Part shown: in pieces, positions 44,765-55,362 of the stretch
Layout of the letters: every line of letters begins with the position of its first letter
How positions within the stretch are numbered: position 1 is the stretch's first letter
From: Desulfopila aestuarii DSM 18488
GTDB taxonomy: Bacteria > Desulfobacterota > Desulfobulbia > Desulfobulbales > Desulfocapsaceae
Direction of reading: 5' to 3'
Assembly (NCBI RefSeq): GCF_900143695.1
Contig: NZ_FRFE01000013.1
Coordinates: 1 to 64,000 of the forward strand
DNA: 64,000 nt
Notes under the pieces: generated by a model
Told to the model about the DNA's origin: nothing
Seen by the model: the letters and a program-made list of their open reading frames with translations, nothing else
Databases searched by the model: none
Translations under genes and position numbers: made by a program

Positions 44765-45877
44765 CTATTCCTGTCCCTTTGAAAGCAACGTATCCAGGCC
44801 GAGCGGTACCAAGATTTCACTGTTGAAATGCTCGACAATCTTCTCGTCGGGATCCTTGCCAATCCGCTCGGCAGCTAACGCTATCTGCTCCGCAATTTCC
44901 TGGTTTTTCTGCCAGCAGGAAGAGCGAGCCTGCTCGATATGGTGCCAGTCTCTGTCAACTAAAAATAGTTGCCAGGCAGCTTGGATCTCCGGAAAGAGTT
45001 TTGCCCGCAGCCCATCCATAAAAGCTAAATAAAATGCCAGCGATGATATCCGTTCCTCGCGGATAACATAGGCCAGGAGCCCTTGGGGATGAATATCGGC
45101 AAGAATATCTTTTACCGCCCGGCCGACAAACTCCAACACTGATCCAGGGAAATGGCCGATAATGGTTTTCAGAGATTCGGAGGTGAGGGTTGACTGCAGC
45201 ATCTCGCCGACCTCATGATAGACAAACAGGTTCATTTCCTCCTCGACTATCCTGTCGAGTGTATCCCTGAACAGATTCTGATCCAGCACCCCGTCTCGCA
45301 GCACGCCATAATCATCTAGAGCATACCGTAACGAGCTCCTGCAGGATGAACGCACTTCCTGAACCTGATCCCAGAAAAAATAGCGTAACGACTGGCTGCG
45401 AATAATAATCTGGCCCTCCTGAACCATGGCAAAAGGGCTAGCCATCTCCCGTGCCTGCTCCAGCCCCAGAATTGTTACCGGGCAGCCTTCGACGATGCGT
45501 TGCTCCCGTTTTTCGGCGAGGAAAAACACAGCCTTCATTGAACGGCCGTAACCGGCGCCATAGAAGAGCGTGCCGTTCAGTGTCGCATTTACCTCTTCGA
45601 GATCCAAGGGAGCTATGGTTCCTCCAAAAGCAGAGAGTGGACGATATGGCTCATTGGCGATGGTCGCCCAGAATTTTTCCTTGGCATCGATCCAGTCGAG
45701 CAGATCGGCGGACTCCGGTTCCTCCCAAGGCTGCAACCCCTTTTCCCATTTATAGAGGTTACGCAGTTTCAAGACCATGGTACACATCGAATAGATTCCG
45801 TGGTCCCGGGCATCGGAAATATTACAGTTATGCTGAATATCTTCTATCAGCTCGGTATACAAAGGAGAGAGAGTCAT
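44765..45877 (-). CDS. Conserved hypothetical protein
   Basis: This is a 370-residue, largely helical soluble protein with no signal peptide. I do not recognise a domain. The N-terminus (MTLSPLYTELIEDIQHNCNISDARDHGIYSMCTMVLKLRNLYKWE) and later HEVGEMLQSTL and VYHEVGE are striking but not diagnostic. The base composition matches the host, and codon use looks real throughout. The IS3 element lies 135 bp past its stop. It is apparently monocistronic. Confidence 0.75.
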   Translation of the reverse strand: MTLSPLYTELIEDIQHNCNISDARDHGIYSMCTMVLKLRNLYKWEKGLQPWEEPESADLLDWIDAKEKFWATIANEPYRPLSAFGGTIAPLDLEEVNATLNGTLFYGAGYGRSMKAVFFLAEKREQRIVEGCPVTILGLEQAREMASPFAMVQEGQIIIRSQSLRYFFWDQVQEVRSSCRSSLRYALDDYGVLRDGVLDQNLFRDTLDRIVEEEMNLFVYHEVGEMLQSTLTSESLKTIIGHFPGSVLEFVGRAVKDILADIHPQGLLAYVIREERISSLAFYLAFMDGLRAKLFPEIQAAWQLFLVDRDWHHIEQARSSCWQKNQEIAEQIALAAERIGKDPDEKIVEHFNSEILVPLGLDTLLSKGQE

Positions 45878-46192
45878 AATTACCTAACAAGGTAGCGATT
45901 ACACCTTTTGAACGCATATCGTGAAGAACAGCAATTCATAGGACTTGCAAAGTGTTTTTATCTTACAGACACTCATACCATAACCACTCTTGACAATTGG
46001 CAAAGACGAGCAGGTCCCCTTCTGCCCGCAAAAAAAGAACAAGCAGGTAAATAAAATCTCCCATCGCGGCTATCCTGAAACAGAGCAGGCACTTCAGGTG
46101 AGAACATCGAAAAAGAGTACTGTTTGTTTTTATCTCTGGGCGATGGTATGTATGCTTCTCGAAGAGGATCGCGTTAACACGAGGAGATTTTC
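45878..46192. other. Divergent intergenic region, nothing definite
   Basis: These 315 bp hold no convincing reading frame or RNA. A clear ribosome site (GAGGAG) precedes the plus-strand gene at 46193. No promoter or operator can be placed with confidence. Confidence 0.35.
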
Positions 46193-48466
46193 ATGGAACA
46201 GATTTTTCCAGCGTTACGAGCTATCTGGCGGAGGTGGTTCTGCTGCTTAATCATTATCTGCTGGGCGTCTATTGCCGCAGCCATATCAAACGAACCTGCT
46301 GGAGGTGAAAACCACCCCCCGGAAACGGGCGGATCACCAACACCGAAAATTCAACTCACACCTGAAGAACAGACCTGGCTGGATGCCCATCCTACCATTA
46401 CGGTCTCCAACGAGTTTGACTGGCCGCCCTTTGACTTCGTAATTTCGGGGACCCCTCAAGGGTTTGGCATCGACCTCATGAATCTGCTCTCGGAACGATC
46501 AGGACTTCGTTTCCAGTATATTAACGGTTTCACCTGGGACGAACTGGTAGAGATGTTTTTCCAGGGAAAGATCGACCTTCTCCACTCTCTCAGTGTCACT
46601 CCCGAACGTGAAGAAAAGGCCTATTTTTCACCACCCTACTATCACAGCAAAAATGTTCTCATTCTCCGGCGGGATGCGGCCGACACCAGCGAGCTCCACG
46701 ATCTGGAAGGAAAAATCATTGCCTTGCCTAAGGGCTGGTCATCCATCCAGTTTTTTAAGAAAAATTATCCAGCAGTTCATATAATTGAGGTCGAAAGTTC
46801 CAGACAGGCCCTCGAATATGTGGATCAGGGCAAGGTTTTCGCCACAGTGGAGCAGGAAGGCATTGCAGCATATTTCATCAAAAAATTCGGCTTTCATGAC
46901 CTGAAACTGTCAAAATGGATCGATAATGACGAACTGCAAAAAACATCCTCCATGCATTTTGCGGTGCTGAAAAATCAACCGCTTCTCTTTGCCATTCTGA
47001 ACAAGGCACTCGGAACCCTCCAGCCAGAAGACATGGGCCGCCTGGAACAGAAATGGTTCAGCCGTGAAGGGCGACAAATCGGCGACGACGATATTGGCCT
47101 GACACCGACAGAAAGAACGTTTCTTGCCGAAAAGAGAACCATTACCACCTGTGTTCTTCCGGACCGAATGCCGCTTGAAGCTTACCATCAGAACCAACTT
47201 GTCGGCATGACCGCTGATTTCCTGGAGATCTTCGCCGAGCGCCTTGGAACATCATTTACCATCATACCAACCTCATCAGCCACCGAATCACTCAAGAAAG
47301 TGCAGAGCGGGGAATGTGACATCGTGCCGATGGTAAACGAAACTCCTGACAGGCGTGGTTATATCGATTTCACCTCTTCGTACCTCAACTACAGCGTAGC
47401 TATCATCACACGAGAGCAGGAGGGGTTCATCGGGGGACTGCAGGACCTTGCCGGCAAGAAGGTTGGCATTCCGATAGGGGAGTTTACCTGGGAATCGGTG
47501 CCAAAGAATTACCCGACGGTTACCTTTGTAGCTTTTCCCGCAGCAACGGATTGTCTGCTGGCACTTGCTTCTGAAAATATCGATGCAGCCTTACTCTCAC
47601 TGCCTGTAGCCACCTACAACATTCGTCATCTCGGCCTCAACAATCTCAAAGTCTCGGGTCATTCAGGCCTGCAGGACACCATTCGCATCGGAGTGAGGAA
47701 AAATGCCCAGCAACTGCATTCGGTGATGAGCAAGGTCACCCGGGCGATCTCTACCAAGGATGTCGACTCCGTCTACCAGAAGTGGGTATCCTTAACCTTT
47801 GAACACCGCTTGGATTACGGTCTCCTCTGGAAAATCCTTGGCGGCGGCAGCCTGCTGCTTGGACTGATACTGGTTTGGAACTGGCAGCTGGTGCGACTGA
47901 ATAGAAAAATAGCCAGAGCCCATGAAGAGTTGAAAATCAAAACCCTGGAACTTGAACGCATCTCCAGAACCGATACCCTCACCGGCCTGGCCAACCGTCG
48001 TCATATTGAGGCCACGCTTGATGGGGAGATAGACCGGACTCGCCGCTACCAGCGTAATCTTTCTATCATCCTTATAGATCTCGACAATTTCAAACATGTT
48101 AATGACACCTACGGCCATCAGGTTGGGGACATCGTGCTGGTGAAATTCGCAGAAATGCTAAGAAGCGATATCCGTGCAAGCGATGTAGCAGGACGTTGGG
48201 GAGGAGAGGAATTTCTGGTAGTCTGCCCAGAGAACGATCTGGCCGGTGCCACAGCCCAGGCCGAACATTTACGTCAAAAGTTAACGGAAATCTCTTTCCC
48301 TGTGCCAGGTTGCCAGACTGCAAGTTTCGGTGTGGCATGTTTGGCGAGAAACGAGAGCAGGGATGGGCTGGTGCGAAGAGCAGATGATGCGCTCTACCGC
48401 GCCAAGAGCCTGGGACGCAACAGGGTGGAAAACGCTTTGACAGAGAGAAAAAACGATATACCGTAA
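46193..48466 (+). CDS. Diguanylate cyclase with two tandem periplasmic solute-binding domains
   Basis: The 757-residue membrane sensor has an N-terminal hydrophobic anchor or signal (residues 15-30). Two consecutive family 3 solute-binding domains follow (about 60-285 and 300-540), each with the DxxP-GxxxDL-type opening (NEFDWPPFDFV and CVLPDRMPLEAY). A second membrane helix (about 545-565), a coiled coil and a GGDEF domain (about 590-750) complete it. The cyclase signature is WGGEEF; DTLTGLANRR and NDTYGHQVGD are also present. It probably converts binding of an amino acid or similar ligand into cyclic-di-GMP synthesis. No RxxD inhibitory site is obvious just before the signature. Confidence 0.92.
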   Translation: MEQIFPALRAIWRRWFCCLIIICWASIAAAISNEPAGGENHPPETGGSPTPKIQLTPEEQTWLDAHPTITVSNEFDWPPFDFVISGTPQGFGIDLMNLLSERSGLRFQYINGFTWDELVEMFFQGKIDLLHSLSVTPEREEKAYFSPPYYHSKNVLILRRDAADTSELHDLEGKIIALPKGWSSIQFFKKNYPAVHIIEVESSRQALEYVDQGKVFATVEQEGIAAYFIKKFGFHDLKLSKWIDNDELQKTSSMHFAVLKNQPLLFAILNKALGTLQPEDMGRLEQKWFSREGRQIGDDDIGLTPTERTFLAEKRTITTCVLPDRMPLEAYHQNQLVGMTADFLEIFAERLGTSFTIIPTSSATESLKKVQSGECDIVPMVNETPDRRGYIDFTSSYLNYSVAIITREQEGFIGGLQDLAGKKVGIPIGEFTWESVPKNYPTVTFVAFPAATDCLLALASENIDAALLSLPVATYNIRHLGLNNLKVSGHSGLQDTIRIGVRKNAQQLHSVMSKVTRAISTKDVDSVYQKWVSLTFEHRLDYGLLWKILGGGSLLLGLILVWNWQLVRLNRKIARAHEELKIKTLELERISRTDTLTGLANRRHIEATLDGEIDRTRRYQRNLSIILIDLDNFKHVNDTYGHQVGDIVLVKFAEMLRSDIRASDVAGRWGGEEFLVVCPENDLAGATAQAEHLRQKLTEISFPVPGCQTASFGVACLARNESRDGLVRRADDALYRAKSLGRNRVENALTERKNDIP

Positions 48467-48523
48467 CAATTTGCAGTCTTAAACTGCATTAATCTTCCAC
48501 ATTTACGACAGGTATTTCCCACT

Positions 48524-49036
48524 ATGGATCTGGCTTCCGGAGCAAGTGAACTACAAGCAAACCCATTTGTTGTCCTGACCTTTATTGTTGCCCCGGCCAT
48601 ACTCACCAATGCCTCAGCACTCATGATACTGAGCACCAGCAACCGCTTTGCCCGGGCCATCGATCGTTCGCGAGAGTTATCGCGACAGATTGTGGAGGCC
48701 AGAAAGGGAAATGATCCGGAATTACTTGATCGGCTCGACACAGAGATTTTGCTGACGGAAAAACGTGCCGTTTACTTGTTAAAAGCGATCCGCTCCTTTT
48801 ATTTGTCCCTGGGCGGCTTTGCCCTGGGTGCGTTGGTCTCCCTGTTGGGGGCCAGCCTGGTCAGCATCCATATCAATGCGGCGAACCAGATTTTCGCCAT
48901 TTCCTCAGTACTGGCGGTCTTCCTCGCGGTAGGCGGTTTAATTGTCGGTTCCGTATCACTTTTCCGCGAATCGAGGATCACCGTTGGCATCCTTCAGGAC
49001 CGCATAAACAGGCTGCACAGAAACCGCAACTTGTAG
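48524..49036 (+). CDS. DUF2721 membrane protein
   Basis: This 170-residue inner-membrane protein has three hydrophobic segments. The N-terminal one is followed by NRFARAIDRSRELSRQIVEA, and two C-terminal ones are separated by a short loop (LGGFALGALVSLLGASLVSIH and ISSVLAVFLAVGGLIVGSVSLFRES). This layout and the NRxxRxxDRxR motif fit DUF2721. Function is unknown. It lies 57 bp after the diguanylate cyclase gene and may be co-transcribed. Confidence 0.85.
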   Translation: MDLASGASELQANPFVVLTFIVAPAILTNASALMILSTSNRFARAIDRSRELSRQIVEARKGNDPELLDRLDTEILLTEKRAVYLLKAIRSFYLSLGGFALGALVSLLGASLVSIHINAANQIFAISSVLAVFLAVGGLIVGSVSLFRESRITVGILQDRINRLHRNRNL

Positions 49037-49042
49037 CTACTC

Positions 49043-50800
49043 CTACGAGTCTTTTTCTCCAGCATCGATCAACGCCATAATCCGTCGCCCATACTCTTCT
49101 TTTAATTCCGTCATATAGGCAGGATCGACCCGCCCTTTCCAGGTCTTGACCTGGGTAAAACGTTTGGGGATCGAGAAGTTCTCGGGCCGGAATCCGGTAG
49201 CCGCCCTTACCCGCCATCGCAATTGTCGGATATTCTCGCTCACATGGTCCATGTTTTCGGCGAGTGTCGTATAGCCCACACTTTTCAAACAGGCTGCCAA
49301 CTGAGCATCGCTATATACCGCACGGGCAAAGAGACAGGAGACCATTGAGGTGAGTAGCGCCCGGCCAGGCTCATCGGCCATGAGGAATTCGACGGCTTTT
49401 TCTACATCTTTCTCTGTATGTTTCTGGTCGTAGCTGTAAGCCCCGGTGTCCAGATGGGAGTGACGAAAACCGAGGGTCTGGGCGGCGAAATAGAGCTCGC
49501 CGGTGGCATATCCTGCCATTTCCTGGCCAAGCACACAGGCAAACTCTTCACCACCATAAACTTTAGCGGCTTTTAACGTGCCCTGACCGAGCAGACGGTA
49601 AAATTCGTTGGTACCGCGACCCAAATGAATCGCCGCCTGGCGATAGTGTTCGACCTCGCCAAAAGAAAGGGGAATAAGCGTCTCATTTTCAGAGACCAAG
49701 CCCCTGGCCGCTGCCTCCGTGGCCCAGGCCAGCGCCACCCCGGCCGACATGGCATCAAGACTTACCTTTTCGATCTCATCGAGAATCCGCAACACCCCGA
49801 AGGCATCCGTTACCCCCAACATGGTGCCTACCGCGAAAATCGGTTCGTAGTCGTACGCGACCTGATGATAGTGGTAGCGGTTGTCCAGCTTTGCCTTTTC
49901 ACGGATATAGCCGATATGGATGCAGCCAACCGGGCAACCGGCACAGGCACCGTTGCGCAAAAGAGTTTCATCGGCAAACACTTTGCCGGTCACTTGCGCA
50001 ATCCCCGGATCTGTCGTTTTCTGCAGGTTCAGCCAGGGAAGTGATTCAATGTCATTTAACGTCTGCAGATTTTCGGCGGTACCGAGGTTGTGATATTTGC
50101 GCATCATATCAGTAGAGGTCACCTTGTCGTAGACCTCCTGGTAGACCTTCAGGTACTCTTTGCCTGCCGGTAGTTCCAGATCACCCTCACCGTGAATAAC
50201 GATGCCTTTCAAATTTTTTGCGCCCATGGTGGCACCGCCACCCATCCGCCCGAAATGACGGTAGGTATCGACGTTGATACAGGCCATAGAGGAGCAGATC
50301 TCACCCGAAGGCCCGATCCGTAGGATGGAACGATGCCCCGACCCTCCCTTGAAGATGCGGCGCAGGAGCTTGCCGGCGTTATCGGCATTCATGCCCCGCA
50401 TGAACTCCACATCTTTCAATTCCAACCGGCGATTGGCAACATAAAGACAAGATAGGCGCCTGGCCTTACCGACAATCACCAGCGCGTCCAGATTACAAAA
50501 CTGCAGCGCCAGAGCGGTCCTACCGCCGCCATGACTTTCCGTGTATTCATTATGATAGGATGAGCGAAAACCACAGACAGTCTTGCTCATCAGTGGAAAA
50601 TACCCAGTAAGCGGCCCGATTGTAAAAATAAGGGGCTGCCCTTCATCATCCCAGGGTTTATCGTGCTTGCCATAGCGTTCATAGAGAAGAGCAGCCAAAC
50701 CGCTGCCACCAGCTACCTGATCACGGCCATCAAGAAGAACAAACTCACCGATACCGCTCGCCAGATTAAATACCAGTATCCGAAACTGTTCACGTATCAT
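49043..50800 (-). CDS. Aldehyde:ferredoxin oxidoreductase family tungsten enzyme
   Basis: The 585-residue protein matches the AOR family, which oxidises aldehydes (or reduces acids) using a tungstopterin and a 4Fe-4S cluster. The N-terminal pterin-binding domain has GRMGGGATMGAKNLKGIVIHG. The cluster cysteines are in GACAGCPVGCIHIG and, near the C-terminus, SCLF. DTGAYSYDQKH lies near the second pterin. Its start overlaps the polyferredoxin stop by 4 bp, so the two subunits are made together. The DTGAYSYD region and partner resemble the YdhV/AorB-type branch. The substrate is unknown. Confidence 0.88.
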   Translation of the reverse strand: MIREQFRILVFNLASGIGEFVLLDGRDQVAGGSGLAALLYERYGKHDKPWDDEGQPLIFTIGPLTGYFPLMSKTVCGFRSSYHNEYTESHGGGRTALALQFCNLDALVIVGKARRLSCLYVANRRLELKDVEFMRGMNADNAGKLLRRIFKGGSGHRSILRIGPSGEICSSMACINVDTYRHFGRMGGGATMGAKNLKGIVIHGEGDLELPAGKEYLKVYQEVYDKVTSTDMMRKYHNLGTAENLQTLNDIESLPWLNLQKTTDPGIAQVTGKVFADETLLRNGACAGCPVGCIHIGYIREKAKLDNRYHYHQVAYDYEPIFAVGTMLGVTDAFGVLRILDEIEKVSLDAMSAGVALAWATEAAARGLVSENETLIPLSFGEVEHYRQAAIHLGRGTNEFYRLLGQGTLKAAKVYGGEEFACVLGQEMAGYATGELYFAAQTLGFRHSHLDTGAYSYDQKHTEKDVEKAVEFLMADEPGRALLTSMVSCLFARAVYSDAQLAACLKSVGYTTLAENMDHVSENIRQLRWRVRAATGFRPENFSIPKRFTQVKTWKGRVDPAYMTELKEEYGRRIMALIDAGEKDS

Positions 50801-51219
50801 AGCAGTACCTCATCGAGTTCGGTGACTTCGCGCATCTCAAGGCAATTCTGAGGACAGAAATCCACACAGCGACCACAGTGGATACAGACAAAGACATCAC
50901 CCTGCGCGCTCTGGAATACCGCATCCACAGGGCAGGCAGTGACACATTTTCCACACTGGATGCAGAGTTTTTTTCTTACTATCACACCGCCGCCCTCACG
51001 TTGCTTGAAAGCTCCGGTGGGACAGGCTGCCGCACAGGGGGCGGGATCACAGGCCAGGCAACGGATGGCGACAAACCCGGTTGACAAACCACCCGATGAG
51101 GTGATCCGTATCCCAGCCGTAGACCAGGACAGCCGACGATGAACCAATCGGGCACAGGCAAGCGAACAGGAATGGCAGCCAATACACTGCTCCATTCGGG
51201 GCGTTGTCAATGTCTTCAT
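50797..51219 (-). CDS. Polyferredoxin subunit with four 4Fe-4S motifs
   Basis: This 140-residue electron-transfer protein is of the HycB/DmsB type. Cysteine groups are CIGCHSCSLAC, CLACDPAPCAAACP, CIQCGKCVTACP and CIHCGRCVDFCP, enough for four cubane clusters. It probably carries electrons between the adjacent AOR-type catalytic subunit and a cellular carrier. It is the first gene of the two-gene operon. Confidence 0.92.
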   Translation of the reverse strand: MKTLTTPRMEQCIGCHSCSLACARLVHRRLSWSTAGIRITSSGGLSTGFVAIRCLACDPAPCAAACPTGAFKQREGGGVIVRKKLCIQCGKCVTACPVDAVFQSAQGDVFVCIHCGRCVDFCPQNCLEMREVTELDEVLL

Positions 51220-51617
51220 ATCGTGTCTCGTTTTGGGTATATGGTTGCGTGCTTTATTCCGAACCGGAAGAACCTCGGCCCCCGCAAGAAAACTGCTATG
51301 AAAGCGTTCGATTTACTTATCTTTGGTCATTCTATTACTCGTCAGACTTTGCCTCAAATCGGCAAATCCCTACAACGATAACAAATTCTCGAAATAAAAT
51401 CATTATGAACAACCTACGACTCAATGATCCGGGGTTACAACAGGCCTCATTGAGGAGCTAGACTCTTCCCAGTTCTCCTCTGTTTGTCCGCACCAACGAA
51501 AAACGCCGACGGTCGATCCTGAATCGTTCGACCATCGGCGTCTCTCATCAATCATCGCAGCCCTCTTGGTAACGGTGCCAACAGGTTAGAACCATTCCTC
51601 ATCAGCCTTGGCACACT
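51220..51617. other. Intergenic region with one terminator
   Basis: This 398-bp stretch has no convincing gene. It contains the chemoreceptor terminator at 51496-51541 and must hold the promoter of the polyferredoxin-AOR operon, which I cannot place. Confidence 0.4.
51496..51541 (-). terminator. Terminator of the hemerythrin chemoreceptor gene
   Basis: CGCCGA-GGTCGA and TCGACC-TCGGCG form a 12-bp stem with one bulge on each side. On the minus strand it is followed by GCGTTTTTCG. It lies about 75 bp past the chemoreceptor stop. Confidence 0.7.
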
Positions 51618-54089
51618 CTACTTGACGCCTTTTTCTTTAAAATGAGAAACATAGGACATGTCTGTTTTCATAATATGCTCCCGCAGCCAGTCACAGAGAA
51701 AATCCATCAATTCTACTGACAAGCCAGCCTTGCCCTCCTGAAAATCACGCTGAAACGCCATCACCTTATCCACCAGATTTTTGTGCGCTTTTTTATGCTC
51801 AGCAGTGGCCGGGTAGCTGTACTTGGCAAACATTTTCTCCTCAAAGCCAAAGTGATAAACAGTATAATCCGTCAACTCCGCCAGAATTCGACCCGACTCT
51901 TCTGCACCTAGTCGCGATTTCATAGCCCGATGCAAAGCATTGATCAACTGCACCAGTTTCTTGTGTTGCTCATCAATATCGGATAGCCCCGTAACCAACC
52001 GGTTGTTCCAGACAAACACATCAGGAACTACCTTATCAGTTTTACTGCCGGCCATTTCTTTTCGTTTCGAATCACTCATCGACACCTTAAAGACGCTGAT
52101 CATCTTCCTGAGTTGTCCGGCAAGCTCGGAGAGGCTCTCTGAACTCTCACGCATGTGGTGGGAGCGATTGGCCATATCCTGGGCCACGGCGCTGACATCG
52201 GCAATATCACCGGCAATCTGCGCCGACACTTGAGAACTCTGCGCCACATTTTCGTTCACTTCACCAATGCCCAGAGAGGCCTGCTCTATATTCTGGGCGA
52301 CCTCGGCGGCCCGCTCGGACTGTTCGGTCATGGAAACAGCAATGGTTCCCATGATGGTCTCCACATCAGTTATGACTGTGGTAATAAGACCTACCTCCTT
52401 GACGGTATCATTCGTGGAGGTCTGAATCGATTCAATCCTTGCCTTGATCTGCTGGGTTGCCTCCTGGGTCTGATTCGCAAGAGCCTTGATTTCACTTGCC
52501 ACAACCGCAAAACCTTTACCGGCCTCACCGGCCCGTGCCGCTTCGATAGTAGCATTCAAGGCCAGCAGGTTGGTCTGGTCGGCGATATCGGTAATTACCT
52601 GACTGACATTGCTGATTTCCCTGGCAGCTTCGCCGAGTTCACTGACTCTCGTGGCCGCGCTCTGAACCTGGCTGGAAGCGGAACTCGTTACTCCTTGGGC
52701 CCGGTTACACTCCATAACCACACTATCGAGAGCAAGGCGCATCTCTTCTGCCGCTTGAGCCACAAAACCAATATTGGTGGCAGCCTGCTCACAGGCCGCC
52801 GCCACGGAATTCATACTTACCGTCATCTCCTCACTGGCAACCGCAACCCCATTGGCCTTACTTTTCAATTCATCCGACTCCTCAAGCATCTGATCGGAAG
52901 CGGAAAGCACCTCCATGGAAGAGCTTGTCACTGTCTCTGCGTTCGCACCGATATCCACTATAATGTCATTGAGCTTTGCCACAAAAACATCGAACCACTT
53001 GGCCAGAACACCAATCTCGTCAGAACGTTGAACATTGAGCCGCTTGGTGAGATCACCCTCGCCCTCGGCCGTATCATGCAGCCCCGCCGTAACTCCCAGA
53101 ATCGGCCGAATAACCATGAGCCGCAACATGACCGCCATAGCAAAAATTACACCAAGACAGCAGATCGTGCCCACCAGCAGTACCGCCCATGTGACACCTG
53201 AGCGTACCGCCTGGGCTGATGTCGCCAGAATAGCTCCGGTCTCCTCTATTGCCTGACTGTTTTTACTTGCGACACCGGCAAGATCGCTTTTCACTTTTGC
53301 AACCACCGCAGCCGATTCATCGCCAATGACTTTCTGAATGCTCGTTTCGTTATTCTTTTTCAGTGTTTCAAACCTTGCACTCAACGCTTCAATTTCCTTT
53401 GCCACCCCAGCCTTCGATATACAAATGACGATCTTGCCGATGGGCAAACTGTAATATTCCACCACCTGCTCATATAACATTACCGAAGAATCCTTTTTCG
53501 ACTCATCGAGAATCCCCTTCATCTGCAGTAACTGGTCTTCCTCGTCGCTCAGACCACTTTTCTCCAGATAGGAAAGTATCAGATCATCCACCACATTGAT
53601 ATAACCAGGCAGCAAGGTATCATTCTGGTCGAGGAAGAAGACATAGACGATCTCCTCCGTCTTGGCAACAGATCGGCTGAAGTCGACCAGCTGATCATAC
53701 TCTTTGGCCATTATCGCATCCTCGGCAACTTTGCCGAGCACCGAAACCACGGCCTTGGCATTGCTTACCAAGAGGTTGTTCATACCTTGCCGGATATTTT
53801 CTTCCTCGGCAGACAATACCACAGAAGTTGCTGTTGAAAGGCTATCTGCGGTCTCTTTTCCCATGGCCGTCAACTGTTCATCGACACTCCCTTCCAGAGA
53901 GGCAAACAACGACTCTGCATCTTTACCTGTTTTCTGCAGTTTTTCGCGAACACCCGTCCGCATCTCTGTCAGCAGATCTCCCTGCTTGGAAATGACGGAC
54001 AGCCCCAGTGCTGCAAAAGAAACAACCAGAATGGCAACAAGGACCATCAGCACTTTAATACTCAGACGTTGTTTGCAATACTCAATCAT
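51618..54089 (-). CDS. Methyl-accepting chemotaxis protein with C-terminal hemerythrin
   Basis: Start set at 54089 ([13 protein letters not shown]), preceded by TGAGGTCG; the frame is open to 54176. The 823-residue receptor has a membrane helix (about 12-32), a periplasmic helical sensor, a second membrane helix ([16 protein letters not shown]), HAMP, and a long coiled-coil signalling domain. The signalling hairpin is [32 protein letters not shown] in outline. The last 130 residues are bacteriohemerythrin with all di-iron ligands present ([33 protein letters not shown]). It probably senses oxygen in the cytoplasm and feeds the chemotaxis pathway. Confidence 0.93.
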   Translation of the reverse strand: MIEYCKQRLSIKVLMVLVAILVVSFAALGLSVISKQGDLLTEMRTGVREKLQKTGKDAESLFASLEGSVDEQLTAMGKETADSLSTATSVVLSAEEENIRQGMNNLLVSNAKAVVSVLGKVAEDAIMAKEYDQLVDFSRSVAKTEEIVYVFFLDQNDTLLPGYINVVDDLILSYLEKSGLSDEEDQLLQMKGILDESKKDSSVMLYEQVVEYYSLPIGKIVICISKAGVAKEIEALSARFETLKKNNETSIQKVIGDESAAVVAKVKSDLAGVASKNSQAIEETGAILATSAQAVRSGVTWAVLLVGTICCLGVIFAMAVMLRLMVIRPILGVTAGLHDTAEGEGDLTKRLNVQRSDEIGVLAKWFDVFVAKLNDIIVDIGANAETVTSSSMEVLSASDQMLEESDELKSKANGVAVASEEMTVSMNSVAAACEQAATNIGFVAQAAEEMRLALDSVVMECNRAQGVTSSASSQVQSAATRVSELGEAAREISNVSQVITDIADQTNLLALNATIEAARAGEAGKGFAVVASEIKALANQTQEATQQIKARIESIQTSTNDTVKEVGLITTVITDVETIMGTIAVSMTEQSERAAEVAQNIEQASLGIGEVNENVAQSSQVSAQIAGDIADVSAVAQDMANRSHHMRESSESLSELAGQLRKMISVFKVSMSDSKRKEMAGSKTDKVVPDVFVWNNRLVTGLSDIDEQHKKLVQLINALHRAMKSRLGAEESGRILAELTDYTVYHFGFEEKMFAKYSYPATAEHKKAHKNLVDKVMAFQRDFQEGKAGLSVELMDFLCDWLREHIMKTDMSYVSHFKEKGVK

Positions 54090-54372
54090 TCTCGACCTCA
54101 AAACACGTGGATAATTAACCAACCGACCTTTTCGACCTCTCCTGCAAGAGTAACGCAGGTAGTCATGAATATTCAAGGAAGAGCGAAAAAAAAGATCATA
54201 TCCCGGAATATGGCAGATTTCCTTTCACAGCAGGATGCCAAAAACATATGCTATATATTATGAAATACAATCTGTATGGTTGGCCTAAAGCCCGTTGCTT
54301 ACGATCAGCCTCCTGTTCACCAGATAGATGCTACTCATTCCTCATGAAGCTGTATAACTGAAACATTCAGGC

Positions 54373-55245
54373 ATGGAACACATCAATCCACTCCACAAGG
54401 CAGTAACCCTTACCGCATACCTTGAAACCGACAACGCCCCAGTGCGGGATGCCATTGCCGCAGTGATCTCATCTGTTCAGGCGTCGGCAAACCTTTCGGT
54501 CCAGGTCGTTCGCGATAACCGTGAACGCATTTCCGACGCAACCGATCACCTGGATGGGGTTTTTACTGGATCGCTCAATATGTCCCAATCAGATGAGATT
54601 CGTGAAATTGCGCTGATTGCGAAGGAACTTGACGCCTATTTTGATCATACCGTCAGTCGCAAGGCCTTCCCTCATCTGCTCAGGGATTTCGAAGAACGCA
54701 TAGCCCAACTAGAAGCAAGGGAACTCGAACTGCAGCAAAAGGAAGCCCAGATTGAAAAAATCATCCACCAGCGAGTAGCCGACGTAGAAGCGAGAGTCAA
54801 GGAGGAGAGCACCAGCAGCAAATGGCTCTTTGAAAGCGCTCTGCAGAAGGCGGAAAAGGTGTTTGACCAGAACAAAATCACCCGCTTTGTCTGCTCTACC
54901 ATCTCCCGCTTTCAAGATGAATTTGAACGCATCCGTTCAGGCCGGGATGTGGAACACGTGACCCGCTTGTTCCAACAGACCATCGAACCATTCCAGACCA
55001 CTAAAATGATAGCAGATAAAAACGGTAAACTGACTAAAGTCATCACTAATTCATTTTCCGAAGACTGCTACCAGGATCTCTTTCTATTTTTCTTTAAATA
55101 TTACAACGAACTGTTCGATCTCTACGAAACAAACAAAGGGCTCCCGTCTACAGCTGACGAACTTGCCAGGATCTTCAGAAAAAAAAGAAAGAGTGCGGCA
55201 CAAATCATTGCCCAGATGCACCGTCATCCGCAGCAACAAAAATGA
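54373..55245 (+). CDS. Hypothetical coiled-coil protein
   Basis: The 290-residue soluble protein is mostly helical. A coiled coil around residues 95-150 (ARELELQQKEAQIEKIIHQRVADVEARVKEE in outline) separates a short N-terminal part from a C-terminal helical domain. No known domain is recognised. Composition and reading-frame quality match the host. It stands alone between the chemoreceptor and the GlcD-like operon. Confidence 0.68.
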   Translation: MEHINPLHKAVTLTAYLETDNAPVRDAIAAVISSVQASANLSVQVVRDNRERISDATDHLDGVFTGSLNMSQSDEIREIALIAKELDAYFDHTVSRKAFPHLLRDFEERIAQLEARELELQQKEAQIEKIIHQRVADVEARVKEESTSSKWLFESALQKAEKVFDQNKITRFVCSTISRFQDEFERIRSGRDVEHVTRLFQQTIEPFQTTKMIADKNGKLTKVITNSFSEDCYQDLFLFFFKYYNELFDLYETNKGLPSTADELARIFRKKRKSAAQIIAQMHRHPQQQK

Positions 55246-55362
55246 TAGTCCGATTGTTTGTTCGACCCTCTCCATTTTACAGACAGCACTTCTCTCTGTT
55301 TGGAAACAACTTTCCCAATCGAAAATTCCGATAGATTTTCGCCTGAAACAGTCGCTGAGCAC

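Noticed and set aside
52155-53201. Plus-strand 348-codon open frame antisense to the chemoreceptor
   Set aside because: The low-complexity coiled-coil coding on the other strand produces long antisense frames; the chemoreceptor is certain.
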